From contig NZ_QPGR01000002.1 in assembly GCF_004323845.1 (NCBI RefSeq), positions 1-64,000 on the forward strand: 64,000 bases of DNA, written 5' to 3'. The notes below the pieces were generated by a model. The model made no database searches. It was not told the DNA's origin and saw nothing but the letters and a program-made list of their open reading frames with translations. Of this stretch, positions 1-9,254 are shown piece by piece. The position numbers and the translations under genes are program-made. Each line of letters opens with the position of its first letter. The first letter of the stretch is position 1. Source of the stretch: Campylobacter novaezeelandiae (lineage in GTDB: Bacteria; Campylobacterota; Campylobacteria; Campylobacterales; Campylobacteraceae).

Positions 1-796
1 AAAGTCTTAAAGATATAGAGATTATTGTGGTAGATGATTTAGGAAGTGATAATAGTATTAAAATAGCTAAAGAAGAAGCTTTAAAAGATAAAAGAATTAA
101 AATTGTTCATAATGAGAAGAATTTAGGAACCTTTGCAAGTAGAAATATAGGAGTATTAAATTCAAACTCACCTTATATAATGTTTTTAGATCCTGATGAT
201 ACCTTAGCTTTAAATGCTTGTGAGTTAGCTTTAAAAGAGATTAAAGAAGCTAATTTGCTTAGATTTGGTTTTGCTAAGATTGATGAGATGGGGGGGGTAT
301 AGAAGAAAATCTGCCTAATTATAAGGATTATGAAGAATTAAAAAATAAAATGATGCATTATAAAGGAATTGATTTTAATGTTTGTTTTTGTCTCATACAA
401 AAAGACTTTTATTTAAAAAATCTTCAAAAACTTAATCCTTTTTTAAGACTGACTATAGCAGAAGATCTTTTAGTCTTTGCATTTCTTATCAACCCTAGCA
501 TACAAACTGCTAATTTTATAGGATATTTTTATAATTTTAATGAAAATTCTATTTCAAAAAGAAAAACAAAAGAGCAATTACAAAAAAATTTAAAAGATTA
601 TAAATCAATTTTAATTATTCTTCAAAATTCAAATTTAGATCAATTTATTATAAAATATTTTTTCTTTCACCTTGAAAAAGAAATTCTTAAATGCTCTTAT
701 GACTTAAAAGAGCTTTCTTATTTAAAATATAAATTTTTAAAAAAGAAAGTAAAATTTTATCACTATTACCTAAAAATTAAAAATAAAATTATCTAA
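1..796 (+). pseudogene. Family 2 glycosyltransferase, phase-variable, out of frame; 5' end outside window
   Basis: Reading from base 3, the protein begins inside the nucleotide-sugar fold of a GT2 transferase (IEIIVVDD, then DNS, then the FLDPDDT motif with the metal-binding DxD). The start codon lies upstream of the window. A run of eight G at 290-297 is followed by a TAG at 300-302 in this frame. The frame from 299 to the TAA at 794-796 is open without a break and continues the protein (EENLPNYKDYEEL and onward). Nine G (or six) would join the two parts into one protein, so the gene is OFF in this copy and would be ON with one more G. GT2 enzymes of this type build surface sugars (LOS, capsule or flagellar glycans) in Campylobacter; the acceptor cannot be told. 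A sequencing slip in the tract would give the same picture. Confidence 0.85.
290..297. repeat. Poly-G tract (8 G) in glycosyltransferase
   Basis: Eight consecutive G inside an otherwise AT-rich coding sequence. Length changes by slipped-strand mispairing would switch the glycosyltransferase on (9 G) or off (8 G, as here). Poly-G tracts in surface-sugar genes are the established phase-variation device of Campylobacter. Confidence 0.9.
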
Positions 797-866
797 ATTT
801 ATGGCTTTAATGATTATAATTCGTGGTATTAATAGAACAAACTTAGAATCATTTAGACATTTTTAG

Positions 867-1136
867 TTAATAATTGCTGTTAATATTTTCAATTTTATTC
901 ACCAAAATAAAAAATATAAAAAAGATCCATTTTTAATTAAAACTTGTTCTTATTATACAGATTTTTATATGCTTGAATTTTACCCTCTTTCTTACTTGCA
1001 TACAAAAAAACTACTTCAAAAAACGAAACTTAGACTAAGATTTAAAATAGCATTTCGCTTATTTAAAAAAGACTTTAAAACAAAACTACTCCGGCTTAAA
1101 TCTTGTATTGATTTTAAAAAAATCAATACAAGATAA
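867..1136 (+). pseudogene. Remnant of an unidentified gene, C-terminal part only
   Basis: Between the glycosyltransferase and the lactate genes, the frame starting at 867 stays open for 89 codons to the TAA at 1134-1136. It reads like real protein (SYYTDFYMLEFYPLSYLHT, then a Lys/Arg-rich amphipathic tail), but it has no plausible start: a TAG lies at 864 and the first ATG is far inside. A 21-codon open stretch at 801-866 in another frame may be further debris. I interpret this as the 3' end of a decayed gene, perhaps another surface-sugar gene given the neighbour. I cannot name the family. Confidence 0.4.
1101..1133. terminator. Bidirectional hairpin terminator
   Basis: A perfect 15-base inverted repeat (1101-1115 and 1119-1133) with a 3-base loop. 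It lies where the rightward gene remnant and the leftward lut operon converge. The lutC stop codon (1123-1125) is inside the right arm, so the hairpin overlaps the end of the coding sequence. Confidence 0.8.
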
Positions 1137-1782
1137 TATGAGCTTGTTGGGGTCCATGCACTCCAAAAACAGTTATAAGCTCTATATCAGCCGTTCTTGA
1201 TGGCCCTGCAATAAATAAAATATTACTTGGCAAAATTTTATTTTCTTTTTTTACCAAATTTAAAGCCTCGCTAAGACTTTTCACTATATTTTCTTTTTGA
1301 AGTAAAACTATGCAAAGTTTTGGAGCTAAAGAAAGCATTCTGGGTTGTTCTTTGCTTGAAAGCACTAAAGCCACGCCATGAGAGCTTACCCCTGCCCTTG
1401 CGTGAATCACAGAAAAATCACTTTGAAAAACTTCAGATCTTAATTCTTCTATGTTTTTATCAAAACAAATTTTTTCATTTGCTTTAATTTTTGATAAATC
1501 CAAATTTAAACCTTGTCCATAAATCATTTTTTGATAATCATACTTTGCCACAATTTCATTGATCTTTTCTTCAAGCTGATCTTTGGTGCATTCTTCTACT
1601 ATGTATTTATTATCACTCATTTTTTGCTTTAATTCACCAAGAGTATCGTCTTTGGTATTTATATGATCTATTGGATCAATACTTGGAATATAGGTAAAAT
1701 CTTTTTCGCTATAAGCATTTTTGATTTTATTTAAAATACTCTCTTTGCTTTTTGAAGAAAGCTCTAAAATTCTACTACTCAT
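1123..1782 (-). CDS. lutC: Lactate utilisation protein C (LUD domain)
   Basis: 219 residues, matching the LutC/YkgG family. The LUD domain fills the C-terminal half, with the typical IHARAGVSSHGVALV and FIAGPSRTADIE segments near the end. LutC is the third subunit of the LutABC iron-sulfur L-lactate dehydrogenase, which oxidises lactate to pyruvate at the cytoplasmic membrane. It is the last gene of the leftward operon lctP-lutA-lutB-lutC; its start overlaps the lutB end by 8 bases, which suggests translational coupling. No motif is missing. Confidence 0.93.
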   Translation of the reverse strand: MSSRILELSSKSKESILNKIKNAYSEKDFTYIPSIDPIDHINTKDDTLGELKQKMSDNKYIVEECTKDQLEEKINEIVAKYDYQKMIYGQGLNLDLSKIKANEKICFDKNIEELRSEVFQSDFSVIHARAGVSSHGVALVLSSKEQPRMLSLAPKLCIVLLQKENIVKSLSEALNLVKKENKILPSNILFIAGPSRTADIELITVFGVHGPQQAHIILY

Positions 1783-3208
1783 AAATCACTCCTTCAAGCT
1801 TTTCTATCTCTTTATATAAATCTTTTTTAATTTGTGGCAACTCTTTAAAAGCACTCCAATTTTTAATCACAGGCAAAGAGTCTTTAAAACTATGCAATAA
1901 AGAATTAAAATAATGAGCTTTTGATAAAGAAAATTTCCATAAATTCCCATTTGTAGCCAAATCTTTAAATCTTGCAAAAGCAAAAGCTTCTGCTTTATTG
2001 TGTTTAACTAAATTTGCTCCTATTGGTGGGTTATCTCCTTGTCCTACCTTATCTCTTCTTAATTTTCTAATCAAATCTGCTAATGGAATTCTAACAGGAC
2101 AAACCTCCGAACAACGCCCACAAAGCGAACAAAAAGTTAAAATATCTCCCGTATAATCAATACCAAAAATATTAGGACTAATCACTTCTCCTATAGGACC
2201 TGGATAAGTTGTTTGATAAGTATGTCCTCCTATTTGATCATAAACAGGACAAAAATTCATACAAGCTCCACATCTTATACATCTTAGTGCTTCATAATAA
2301 TCTTCATTTGAAAGCATATTAGTGCGATTATTGTTAAAAAGCACAATATGCACTTCTTTAGGGCCATCTAAGTCACCATTTTTTCTAGGACCTGTAATGA
2401 TATTGTTATAAGTAGGGATAAACTGCCCTGTTGCTGAAGGAGTAAGCAAAGATACCATAGTCGCTGCATCTTCAAAACTTTCCATTACTTTTTCTATACC
2501 ACAAAGTGCTATATGAATATCAGGAGCCGTGGTGCACATTCTACCATTTCCTTCATTTTCTATAAGCCAAAAAGCTCCTTCTTTAGACATAGCAAAATTG
2601 ACCCCACTTAAACCTAACTTCAATCCTTCAAATTCATTTCTTAAATGCTTTCTTGCTATGGCATTAAGTTTTTCAGGCTCACTCTCTAAAGCAGAGCCTA
2701 ACTTTTCTTCAAAAATTTTTCCAATCTCATAACGATTTCTATGAATAGCTGGGACAACTATATGGACAGGATTTTCATCATTTAACTGCAAAATAAGTTC
2801 GCCTAAATCCGTCTCAATTGCTTTAAAACCTTTATTTTCTAAATAATGATTTAAACCTATTTCCTCGCTTGCCATAGACTTTCCCTTGAGAATCTTTGTG
2901 ATATTTTTTTGCACCATAAGTTCATAAATCAATTCACAAGCTTCTTCTTTGGTATCTGCCCAATGCACTATCATACCATTTGCACTAGCATTTTTCTCAA
3001 ATTCCAAAAGCCTATCTTTTAAACTCATTAAAGCATTATTTTTAGCTTGTTTAGCTTTAGATCTTAAACCTTGCCAATCCTTAAATTTATCATCGATAAC
3101 TTTAAGGCGATTTCTTTGCAAAGTATGCATAGCATTCATAAGATTTTCTTGCATTTGTTTATCATTGAGTTTAATTTTAACTATTTCTTTATGAGACATT
3201 TTATTCAT
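1775..3208 (-). CDS. lutB: Lactate utilisation iron-sulfur protein B
   Basis: 477 residues, full length for LutB/YkgF. An N-terminal LUD domain is followed by two ferredoxin-type [4Fe-4S] motifs, with cysteines at about 310, 313, 316, 320 and 360, 363, 366, 370 (CIRCGACMNFCP and CSLCGRCSEVCP). The protein passes electrons within the LutABC lactate dehydrogenase. The ATG overlaps the lutA stop as ATGA, so the genes are translationally coupled. A second ATG three codons in (MSHKEIV) is an alternative start. Confidence 0.95.
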   Translation of the reverse strand: MNKMSHKEIVKIKLNDKQMQENLMNAMHTLQRNRLKVIDDKFKDWQGLRSKAKQAKNNALMSLKDRLLEFEKNASANGMIVHWADTKEEACELIYELMVQKNITKILKGKSMASEEIGLNHYLENKGFKAIETDLGELILQLNDENPVHIVVPAIHRNRYEIGKIFEEKLGSALESEPEKLNAIARKHLRNEFEGLKLGLSGVNFAMSKEGAFWLIENEGNGRMCTTAPDIHIALCGIEKVMESFEDAATMVSLLTPSATGQFIPTYNNIITGPRKNGDLDGPKEVHIVLFNNNRTNMLSNEDYYEALRCIRCGACMNFCPVYDQIGGHTYQTTYPGPIGEVISPNIFGIDYTGDILTFCSLCGRCSEVCPVRIPLADLIRKLRRDKVGQGDNPPIGANLVKHNKAEAFAFARFKDLATNGNLWKFSLSKAHYFNSLLHSFKDSLPVIKNWSAFKELPQIKKDLYKEIEKLEGVIYE

Positions 3209-3942
3209 AGACTCTCTCCTTGCAAGCGTTTATTTAAAAAATCATACAAATGTATAGCCTTTACATCAAGCCCCATCTTTTGCATCGTTCCACTGATATT
3301 TAAAAGACAGCCCCCATCTGCACTAACTAAATATTTAGCACCTGAATTTTGTATATCTTTAATCTTGCTTTTAGCCATAGCATTTGAAATTTCTGGCTCT
3401 TTTACGCAAAACGTTCCTCCAAAACCACAGCACTCCTCTTCATACTCTAAAGGAATAAGTTCTACATTTTTAAGTCTCTTGATCAAATTTTTATTAGCAT
3501 CAATACTTTTTTGAACTCTTAAGGCGTGACAATTAGAATGCCAAGTAATTTTTATAGGCTCTCCTTTGTCTTCATACTCCACATTTAAAACCTCATCTAA
3601 ATACTGCGAAAGCTCTATAACTCTTTGAGAAAAATTTTTCACCTTTTCAAAATGCACATCATCTTTAAAAAGTTCTAAATAATCATGACTCATCATACCT
3701 GCACAAGATCCGCTTGGAACTACTATAGGATAAGGTTCATCAAATAAATTTACATTATAAAGAGCTATTTCTTTACTTTCTTTAAAATATCCTGAATTAA
3801 AAGAAGGTTGAGAACAGCAAGTTTGCTTTTTCTTAAATATCACCTCAACACCTTCCCTACGCAAAAGCTTTAAAGCATTTAAAATTGTATCTTGCATAGC
3901 AGCTGTCCCTAAACAAGTTGCATAAAAATATACTTTTTTCAT
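3205..3942 (-). CDS. lutA: Lactate utilisation protein A (CCG-domain)
   Basis: 245 residues, LutA/YkgE family. It carries two cysteine-rich CCG-type domains: a CCSQPSFNSG segment at about 42 and CCGFGGTFCV at about 171. These bind an unusual iron-sulfur centre of the kind seen in heterodisulfide reductase HdrB. It is the first enzyme gene after the permease, 10 bases downstream of lctP, so uptake and oxidation of lactate are co-transcribed. All expected cysteines are present. Confidence 0.94.
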   Translation of the reverse strand: MKKVYFYATCLGTAAMQDTILNALKLLRREGVEVIFKKKQTCCSQPSFNSGYFKESKEIALYNVNLFDEPYPIVVPSGSCAGMMSHDYLELFKDDVHFEKVKNFSQRVIELSQYLDEVLNVEYEDKGEPIKITWHSNCHALRVQKSIDANKNLIKRLKNVELIPLEYEEECCGFGGTFCVKEPEISNAMAKSKIKDIQNSGAKYLVSADGGCLLNISGTMQKMGLDVKAIHLYDFLNKRLQGESL

Positions 3943-3952
3943 ATTAACCTTT

Positions 3953-5620
3953 CTATTTTAAAACTATAGGAGGAATAATATCTTGCAAAAAGAAAGCTAT
4001 AATACAAGTCCAAATTCCTACCAAAACAACAAAAGCTATAGAATACTTAAGAGTAAATTTAAAAAGCTCTGATTCTCTCCCCACAAGTCCTACAGCAGCG
4101 CAAGCAACGGCTATACTTTGAGGACTAATCATTTTTCCAACTACTCCTCCTACTGAGTTGGCCGCCAAAAATAAGGCCTCACTCACTCCAAGTTTTTGTG
4201 CACTAATTTGCTGTAAAGCTCCAAAAAGCAAATTTGCACTAGTATCTGATCCTGTTAAGAAAACTCCTATCCAACCAATAATAGGAGAAAAGAAAGAAAA
4301 AGCTCCTCCTGTATGTGCAAAAGCAAGTCCTAAAGTTGAGCTCATGCCACTATTTTTAGAAATAAAAGCAAAGGCCACAACAAGACCTATAGTAAGACAA
4401 GGTATAGCCATTTCTTTTAAAGTTGCACTAAAACATTCAACAGCATCATTTGCTTTAATTTTTAGTATAGCTATAGTTAAAAAAGCTGCAAAAAGTATAG
4501 CTGTTCCAGCCTGAGCGACACTTTTTCCATTAATTAAATCTATCCCAAGTCCTAGACTTACAGGTTTTAACATTGTGCTATCCACTATTGATGGGCTTAA
4601 AATACCTCCGCTTATATTATTAAAAGTTAAACTAATGCTTGTAAAAGCTAAAATTCCATCTTTTGCAAAAAGTTCTTTAAAAAATGGCTGAGTCCAAAAA
4701 ATTATACACACAATAAGAAGAATAAAAGGAGTCCAAGCCTTAAGTATTAAACTAGTATTTAAATTTAATTCATTTTTAAATTCTGTTTTTCCATCTACAC
4801 GATAAATATTTTTAACCTTATAAAATTTTAGAAAAACTATAGTAAAAGCAAGAGAAACAACGGCTGAAATAATACTTGGAAGTTCAGCACCCAAATAATT
4901 AGAACTTAAAAATTGAGTTAAAGTAAAACTAATTGATGCTACAAAAACTGGTGCGAAAGTTTCCCTAATGCCTTTAAATCCGTCCATTAAAAAGACAACA
5001 AAAAATGGCACTATAAAAGAAAGTGGCACAAGCATACGCCCTATCATAGCAGAAACAGCCCCACCTTGAATTCCTAAAAGATCACACATAGCGGTTACTG
5101 GTATCCCTACTGCTCCAAAAGCAACCGGAGCGGTATTTGCTATCAAACAAAGTCCAGCTGCTTGCAAAGGTTTAAAACCAAGACCTACCAAAAGTGCAGC
5201 CGTAATGGCAATAGGACCACCAAAGCCTATTGCTCCTTCTAAAAAAGAACCGAAACAAAAACCTATTAAAATAACTTGAATTCTATGATCAGGGGTGATA
5301 CTCATCATACTTTGTTTAATGACTTCAAAAGAACCTGATTTAATGGAAAGCTTATAAAGAAAGATTGCTGCGATAATAATCCAAGCAATAGGCCACATTC
5401 CATTTATAAAACCCTGTATAAAACTAGCTCCAACTAAATTCCAAGGCATTTTATAAACTAATAAAGCTACCAAAGAAGCCAATACAACCGTTAAAAAACC
5501 CGCTTGATAGCCTTTTAATTTAAAAAAAACCAAACACACCAAAAAACAAAATATAGGCAAAAATGCAAATAAAGCACTAAGCCAAATATTTCCCAAAGGA
5601 TCATAAATTTGCTCCCACAT
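3953..5620 (-). CDS. lctP: L-lactate permease
   Basis: 555 residues of mostly hydrophobic sequence with a dozen or more membrane spans, the usual size for the LctP/LldP family. The conserved GFCFGSFLEGAIGFGGPIAI segment is near residue 120. It imports L-lactate across the inner membrane with protons. A good ribosome site (AAAAAAGGA) lies just before the ATG. It heads the lctP-lutABC operon. No amino-acid signature points to a substrate other than lactate, but glycolate is a known alternative for the family. Confidence 0.94.
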   Translation of the reverse strand: MWEQIYDPLGNIWLSALFAFLPIFCFLVCLVFFKLKGYQAGFLTVVLASLVALLVYKMPWNLVGASFIQGFINGMWPIAWIIIAAIFLYKLSIKSGSFEVIKQSMMSITPDHRIQVILIGFCFGSFLEGAIGFGGPIAITAALLVGLGFKPLQAAGLCLIANTAPVAFGAVGIPVTAMCDLLGIQGGAVSAMIGRMLVPLSFIVPFFVVFLMDGFKGIRETFAPVFVASISFTLTQFLSSNYLGAELPSIISAVVSLAFTIVFLKFYKVKNIYRVDGKTEFKNELNLNTSLILKAWTPFILLIVCIIFWTQPFFKELFAKDGILAFTSISLTFNNISGGILSPSIVDSTMLKPVSLGLGIDLINGKSVAQAGTAILFAAFLTIAILKIKANDAVECFSATLKEMAIPCLTIGLVVAFAFISKNSGMSSTLGLAFAHTGGAFSFFSPIIGWIGVFLTGSDTSANLLFGALQQISAQKLGVSEALFLAANSVGGVVGKMISPQSIAVACAAVGLVGRESELFKFTLKYSIAFVVLVGIWTCIIAFFLQDIIPPIVLK

Positions 5621-5636
5621 ATTTTTCCTTTTTTTT

Positions 5637-5672
5637 GATTTATCTTCTTAGATTTTAGCAAAACGATAAATC
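5637..5672 (-). promoter_or_regulatory. Candidate lctP promoter with flanking dyad (possible operator)
   Basis: On the minus strand a TAAAAT -10 (5652-5657), preceded by TTTTGC, lies about 30 bases before the lctP ATG. Perfect 8-base inverted arms GATTTATC (5637-5644) and GATAAATC (5665-5672) flank it. The placement suits a repressor or activator site controlling lactate uptake, but in DNA this AT-rich a chance dyad is possible. Confidence 0.35.
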
Positions 5673-5701
5673 AAAGTAGGAGTTTTAATAAAGATTTAAA
5701 T

Positions 5702-6922
5702 TTAGTTGAGTATTTTTGTAACAAGAAAATTTTTTAATTTTATAGCAAAATAAACTGCATTTGCCAAAAAAACGCACATGCACATTAAAAGTGCCAAAAC
5801 TATAGGAGTATTTGCATTTATAATTCCAACAAAAAATGAAATAAATCCAGCTAAGGCAAACTGCGTTGTTCCAAGTATAGCAGAGGCTGTTCCAGAGCAT
5901 TGTTTAAATCTTGCCATAGCCAAAGTTGTGGTATTTGGTGCTATAAAACCAAGACTAGCTATACTTATAAAAATTAATACTTCAAAAAGATAAAAATTAG
6001 GGTTTAAAAAAGCACTTAAAAATAAAATTAAAGTTGCAATAAACATTAAAAATAATGCATAAGATAAAATTTTTTCAGAATTATATTTTAAGACTAGTTT
6101 CGCATTTATGTTTGCACAAAGAACAAAACCAAAAGCATTTATACCAAAAAGTATTGCAAATTTTTGTTCGCTCAAATCAAAAATTTTTGTAAAAACAAAA
6201 CTAGATCCTGTAATATATGCAAACATAGCACTAAGAGCTAATGCAGCTGATAATATATAGGTTAAAAAAATCTTATCTTTTAAAACAATACCATAAACAT
6301 TTAAAGTTTGTTTAAAAGAAAATTTTTGACTTTGAGTTAAATTCGCACTTTCTTTAAGTCCAAAAAGTATCATTAAAAATAAAATAATACCAAGAACAAA
6401 TAAAGTCACAAAAATACTATGCCAAGAAAAATAATTAAGAAGCATTCCTCCAAAAGTAGGAGAAAGCATAGGTGCTAAAGAAGAAAAAACCATCATCAAA
6501 GCAAAAATTCCTGTTGCTTCTTTAATTTCAAATAAATCATTAACAATAGCCCTTGCTATAACAATACCCGCGCATCCACCAAGAGCTTGAAAAAATCTTA
6601 ATAAAATAAAAAGAAAAATATTATCAACCATAACACAAGCAAAACTAGAAATCATAAAAAGCAAAATTCCAAAAAGTGCTGGTTTTTTACGTCCAAAAAT
6701 ATCACTTAAAGGTCCATAAATAAGTTGCCCCAAAGAAAAAGCTATAAAAAAACTTGCCAAAGAAAGCTGGGTTAGGAAAGTGCTTGTTTTAAAACTTTCT
6801 TCTACATGAGTTAAGGCTGGTAAATACATATCTGTAGAAAGAGGGGCTATACTAGACATTAAAGCTAAAATGACAATAAGTTTAAATTTTTTAAACCCTT
6901 TAATTGGAACAAGTTTTTGCAT
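5702..6922 (-). CDS. Bcr/CflA-family MFS drug exporter
   Basis: About 406 residues with 12 predicted membrane spans and the major-facilitator motif GQLIYGPLSDIFGRKKP between spans 2 and 3, as in Bcr/CflA drug/proton antiporters. The LSTDMYLPALTHVEESF segment after span 1 is typical of this subfamily. I place the start at the ATG at 6920-6922 because AAGGA sits at ideal distance before it; the reading frame could extend to a TTG at 6946, but that lacks a ribosome site. The gene is transcribed alone and is divergent from the DUF2130 gene. The substrate is not predictable. Confidence 0.85.
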   Translation of the reverse strand: MQKLVPIKGFKKFKLIVILALMSSIAPLSTDMYLPALTHVEESFKTSTFLTQLSLASFFIAFSLGQLIYGPLSDIFGRKKPALFGILLFMISSFACVMVDNIFLFILLRFFQALGGCAGIVIARAIVNDLFEIKEATGIFALMMVFSSLAPMLSPTFGGMLLNYFSWHSIFVTLFVLGIILFLMILFGLKESANLTQSQKFSFKQTLNVYGIVLKDKIFLTYILSAALALSAMFAYITGSSFVFTKIFDLSEQKFAILFGINAFGFVLCANINAKLVLKYNSEKILSYALFLMFIATLILFLSAFLNPNFYLFEVLIFISIASLGFIAPNTTTLAMARFKQCSGTASAILGTTQFALAGFISFFVGIINANTPIVLALLMCMCVFLANAVYFAIKLKNFLVTKILN

Positions 6923-7028
6923 AACTTCCTTAAAAATAAAATTCAATGCAAAAATTCTATTAATAAGAATCTTAAAATAAACTTTGCATTTGTGTTAAAA
7001 TATCAAAATATCATTGAAGGAAAACAAT

Positions 7029-8378
7029 ATGCAAATTTATGAAAAACAAATTCAATGTCCAAAATGTAAAGAATTTATAAATATCAACCAAGCTCTCTAT
7101 ACTCAAGTTTTAAATGAAGCTAATTTAGAAATTCAAAAACAAAAACAAGAATTTAATAAAGAAGTAGAAGAAAAAAGACTAGAGTATAAAAAACATTTAG
7201 CCAAACTTGAAGAAGAAAAAATAAAACAAGAAGAAATTATTAAACAAAAAATTCAAGAAGGACTAAAAAATCAAATAGAAGAGATAAAACAAACAGCACA
7301 AAAAGAGCAAGATGCGTTTAAAGAACAATTTATTCAAACTTTTATTAAAGAACACGAAAAAGAAAAACAATTAATGCAAAATGAATTGGAGAAAAAAAGC
7401 AAAGAATTAAGTGAATTGCTTTTTTTAAAAGCTGAAAATGAACAACTAAAAAGAGAACAAAAAGAAAATGAAGAAAAAATTAAATTCTTAGCCAAACAAG
7501 AAGCTTTTAAAGAATTTAAAGAACAAGAAAAGAAAAATTTAGAATTTGAAAAAGAACGCTTACGCCTTGAATTTGAGCATAAAAGAAATGAAGAAGAATT
7601 AAAGCATCAAGAATTAAAACTGCAACTTGAAAGCATTAAAAAAGAACTTGATGCTGCAAAAAGAAAAGCTGAGCAAGGATCACAACAACTCCAAGGTGAA
7701 GCACAAGAACTTCTCATAGAAGAATTTTTAAAAAACGAATTTTTAACTGATGAAATTAAAGAAGTTCCAAAAGGTATTAATGGGGCAGATTGTATACACA
7801 TTGTCAAAGATCTTTTTGGAAATATTTGTGGAAGTATTTTATATGAAAGCAAAAGAACTAAAGAATTTAATAAAGAATGGCTTGATAAACTTAAACAAGA
7901 TAGTATTAAAACAAAAGTAGATCTTGCCATTTTGCTTACAAAAACTATGCCAAAAGACCAACAAAAAATTCATTTTAAGGAAGGAATTTTAATTTGCACT
8001 TTCAATGAATTTAAGAGTGCAATTTGTGTTATTAGAGAAAGCATTATAAATTTTCATAAACTCAAAAATTCTTTAGAAAACAAAGAAGAAAAAAATCATC
8101 TTTTATATGAATATTTAAATTCTAAAGAATTTAGCACACAAATGACTTTAATTTTAAAAACCTACCAAAATATGAAAGAAGATTTAGAAAGCGAAATGAG
8201 AGCCATGCAAAATATATGGAAAAAAAGAGCAAGAGCTATAGAAAGTCTTAGCTTTAACTCCCATTCTATCGTAAGTTCTTTAAATGCTATATTTGGAACC
8301 CTAAGAGGAAAAAATCTTATAGGAGAAGATGGATTAAAAAGTCTTGAAAATCTAGCTAATAAAGAAGATATAGACTAA
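7029..8378 (+). CDS. DUF2130 coiled-coil protein
   Basis: About 449 residues. It opens with a zinc-ribbon-like CPKC motif near residue 10, followed by roughly 200 residues of Lys/Glu-rich coiled coil and then the globular DUF2130 region (ADCIHIV, GSILYESKRTKEF, LAILLTKTMP). The central segment resembles a nuclease-like fold with ESKRT as a possible E-x-K pair, which is inference only. The start is the ATG at 7029, set by GAAGG at 7016-7020; a TTG at 7014 overlaps that ribosome site and is unlikely. The function of the family is unknown. Confidence 0.8.
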   Translation: MQIYEKQIQCPKCKEFININQALYTQVLNEANLEIQKQKQEFNKEVEEKRLEYKKHLAKLEEEKIKQEEIIKQKIQEGLKNQIEEIKQTAQKEQDAFKEQFIQTFIKEHEKEKQLMQNELEKKSKELSELLFLKAENEQLKREQKENEEKIKFLAKQEAFKEFKEQEKKNLEFEKERLRLEFEHKRNEEELKHQELKLQLESIKKELDAAKRKAEQGSQQLQGEAQELLIEEFLKNEFLTDEIKEVPKGINGADCIHIVKDLFGNICGSILYESKRTKEFNKEWLDKLKQDSIKTKVDLAILLTKTMPKDQQKIHFKEGILICTFNEFKSAICVIRESIINFHKLKNSLENKEEKNHLLYEYLNSKEFSTQMTLILKTYQNMKEDLESEMRAMQNIWKKRARAIESLSFNSHSIVSSLNAIFGTLRGKNLIGEDGLKSLENLANKEDID

Positions 8379-8449
8379 GGTTTAATTTACCTTTTTTTAA
8401 ATACAATCGTGTTAAAGTATTTAAAAAATTTATAAAAAAGAGTAAAACT

Positions 8450-8722
8450 ATGATGCCTTTTAGCGATGAAGAACTTATAAATCCTGTTAAAACTTGTTTA
8501 GAGAAAAATATGTATATTTTAGAAAGAGATGGCGGTGGATTAGAATTTTTAGGGATAAAAAAAGGTGTAGTTTATGTGCATTTAATTGGGGCTTGCAAGG
8601 GTTGTTCTGCAAGTGGGACAACTTTAAAATACGGACTTGAAAGACAATTAAAAATTGATATACATCCTGATATAACTCTTATAAATTTAGATGGTGGGGC
8701 ACAAGAATTTGCAAAACTATAA
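8450..8722 (+). CDS. NifU C-terminal-like iron-sulfur scaffold protein
   Basis: 90 residues consisting only of the NifU C-terminal domain. The CxxC pair in GACKGCSASGTTLK binds a transferable Fe-S cluster. It probably delivers clusters to apo-proteins in the cytoplasm. Two ATG codons are adjacent (8450 and 8453). The 3' end overlaps the next gene by up to 32 bases. The short form, without the N-terminal NifU domains, is common in epsilonproteobacteria. Confidence 0.88.
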   Translation: MMPFSDEELINPVKTCLEKNMYILERDGGGLEFLGIKKGVVYVHLIGACKGCSASGTTLKYGLERQLKIDIHPDITLINLDGGAQEFAKL

Positions 8723-9254
8723 ACAGCTTGGTATTGATCATTTTTATAAAAAAGATTTTAATACCGCAAAAACCTATTTTTCTTTAGCTTATGAAAAAAG
8801 AAAAAACAAACGTTTACTAAATTTTATAAGTCTTTGTGACTTAGCTTTAAGCCATCCTCAAGAAGCTTTTTTACTTTTTGAATTTTATATAGATAACTAT
8901 CGCTTAAAATTTATCGATAAAGATTTTGATCAAATTTTAAACTCTGTTGAATTTAAAAACACAGCATCAAAAAGCGAGTTTGAAGATGGTTATGCCCTTA
9001 ATTATAAAGATTTTTTAATAAGTGAAGAAAAAATCGGTTTTAAAAAGTCTTTTGAAAATATTATTCATTCTGGAAAATTGGTCATCAATGATAGGGAAGA
9101 TTTTTTAGAATTTCTAGAAAAACTCCTTGATAACGGATATAAAGATTTTACTTTAAACTATATAGAAGATGTTTTTTTACATTTTTGGGCAAATAAAAAA
9201 TTTATTAAAATTCAAAAAAAACTGCTAAAGATGAAAAATGATTCTAAAATTTAA
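8691..9254 (+). CDS. Conserved hypothetical protein, TPR-like
   Basis: 187 residues, mostly helical. The N-terminal part ([21 protein letters not shown]) has the look of a tetratricopeptide repeat. No signal peptide, membrane span or catalytic motif is visible. It lies between the NifU-like gene (32-base overlap from the ATG at 8691) and murE (17-base overlap). If the real start is later, for example a TTG at 8709, the overlap with the NifU-like gene shrinks. I do not know its function. Its fixed position beside murE suggests a housekeeping role. Confidence 0.6.
   Translation: MVGHKNLQNYKQLGIDHFYKKDFNTAKTYFSLAYEKRKNKRLLNFISLCDLALSHPQEAFLLFEFYIDNYRLKFIDKDFDQILNSVEFKNTASKSEFEDGYALNYKDFLISEEKIGFKKSFENIIHSGKLVINDREDFLEFLEKLLDNGYKDFTLNYIEDVFLHFWANKKFIKIQKKLLKMKNDSKI

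Noticed and set aside
8691..8722. The 32-base overlap of the NifU-like gene and its neighbour as a frameshifted fusion
   Set aside because: Both proteins are complete and of normal length; short overlaps are common across this window.
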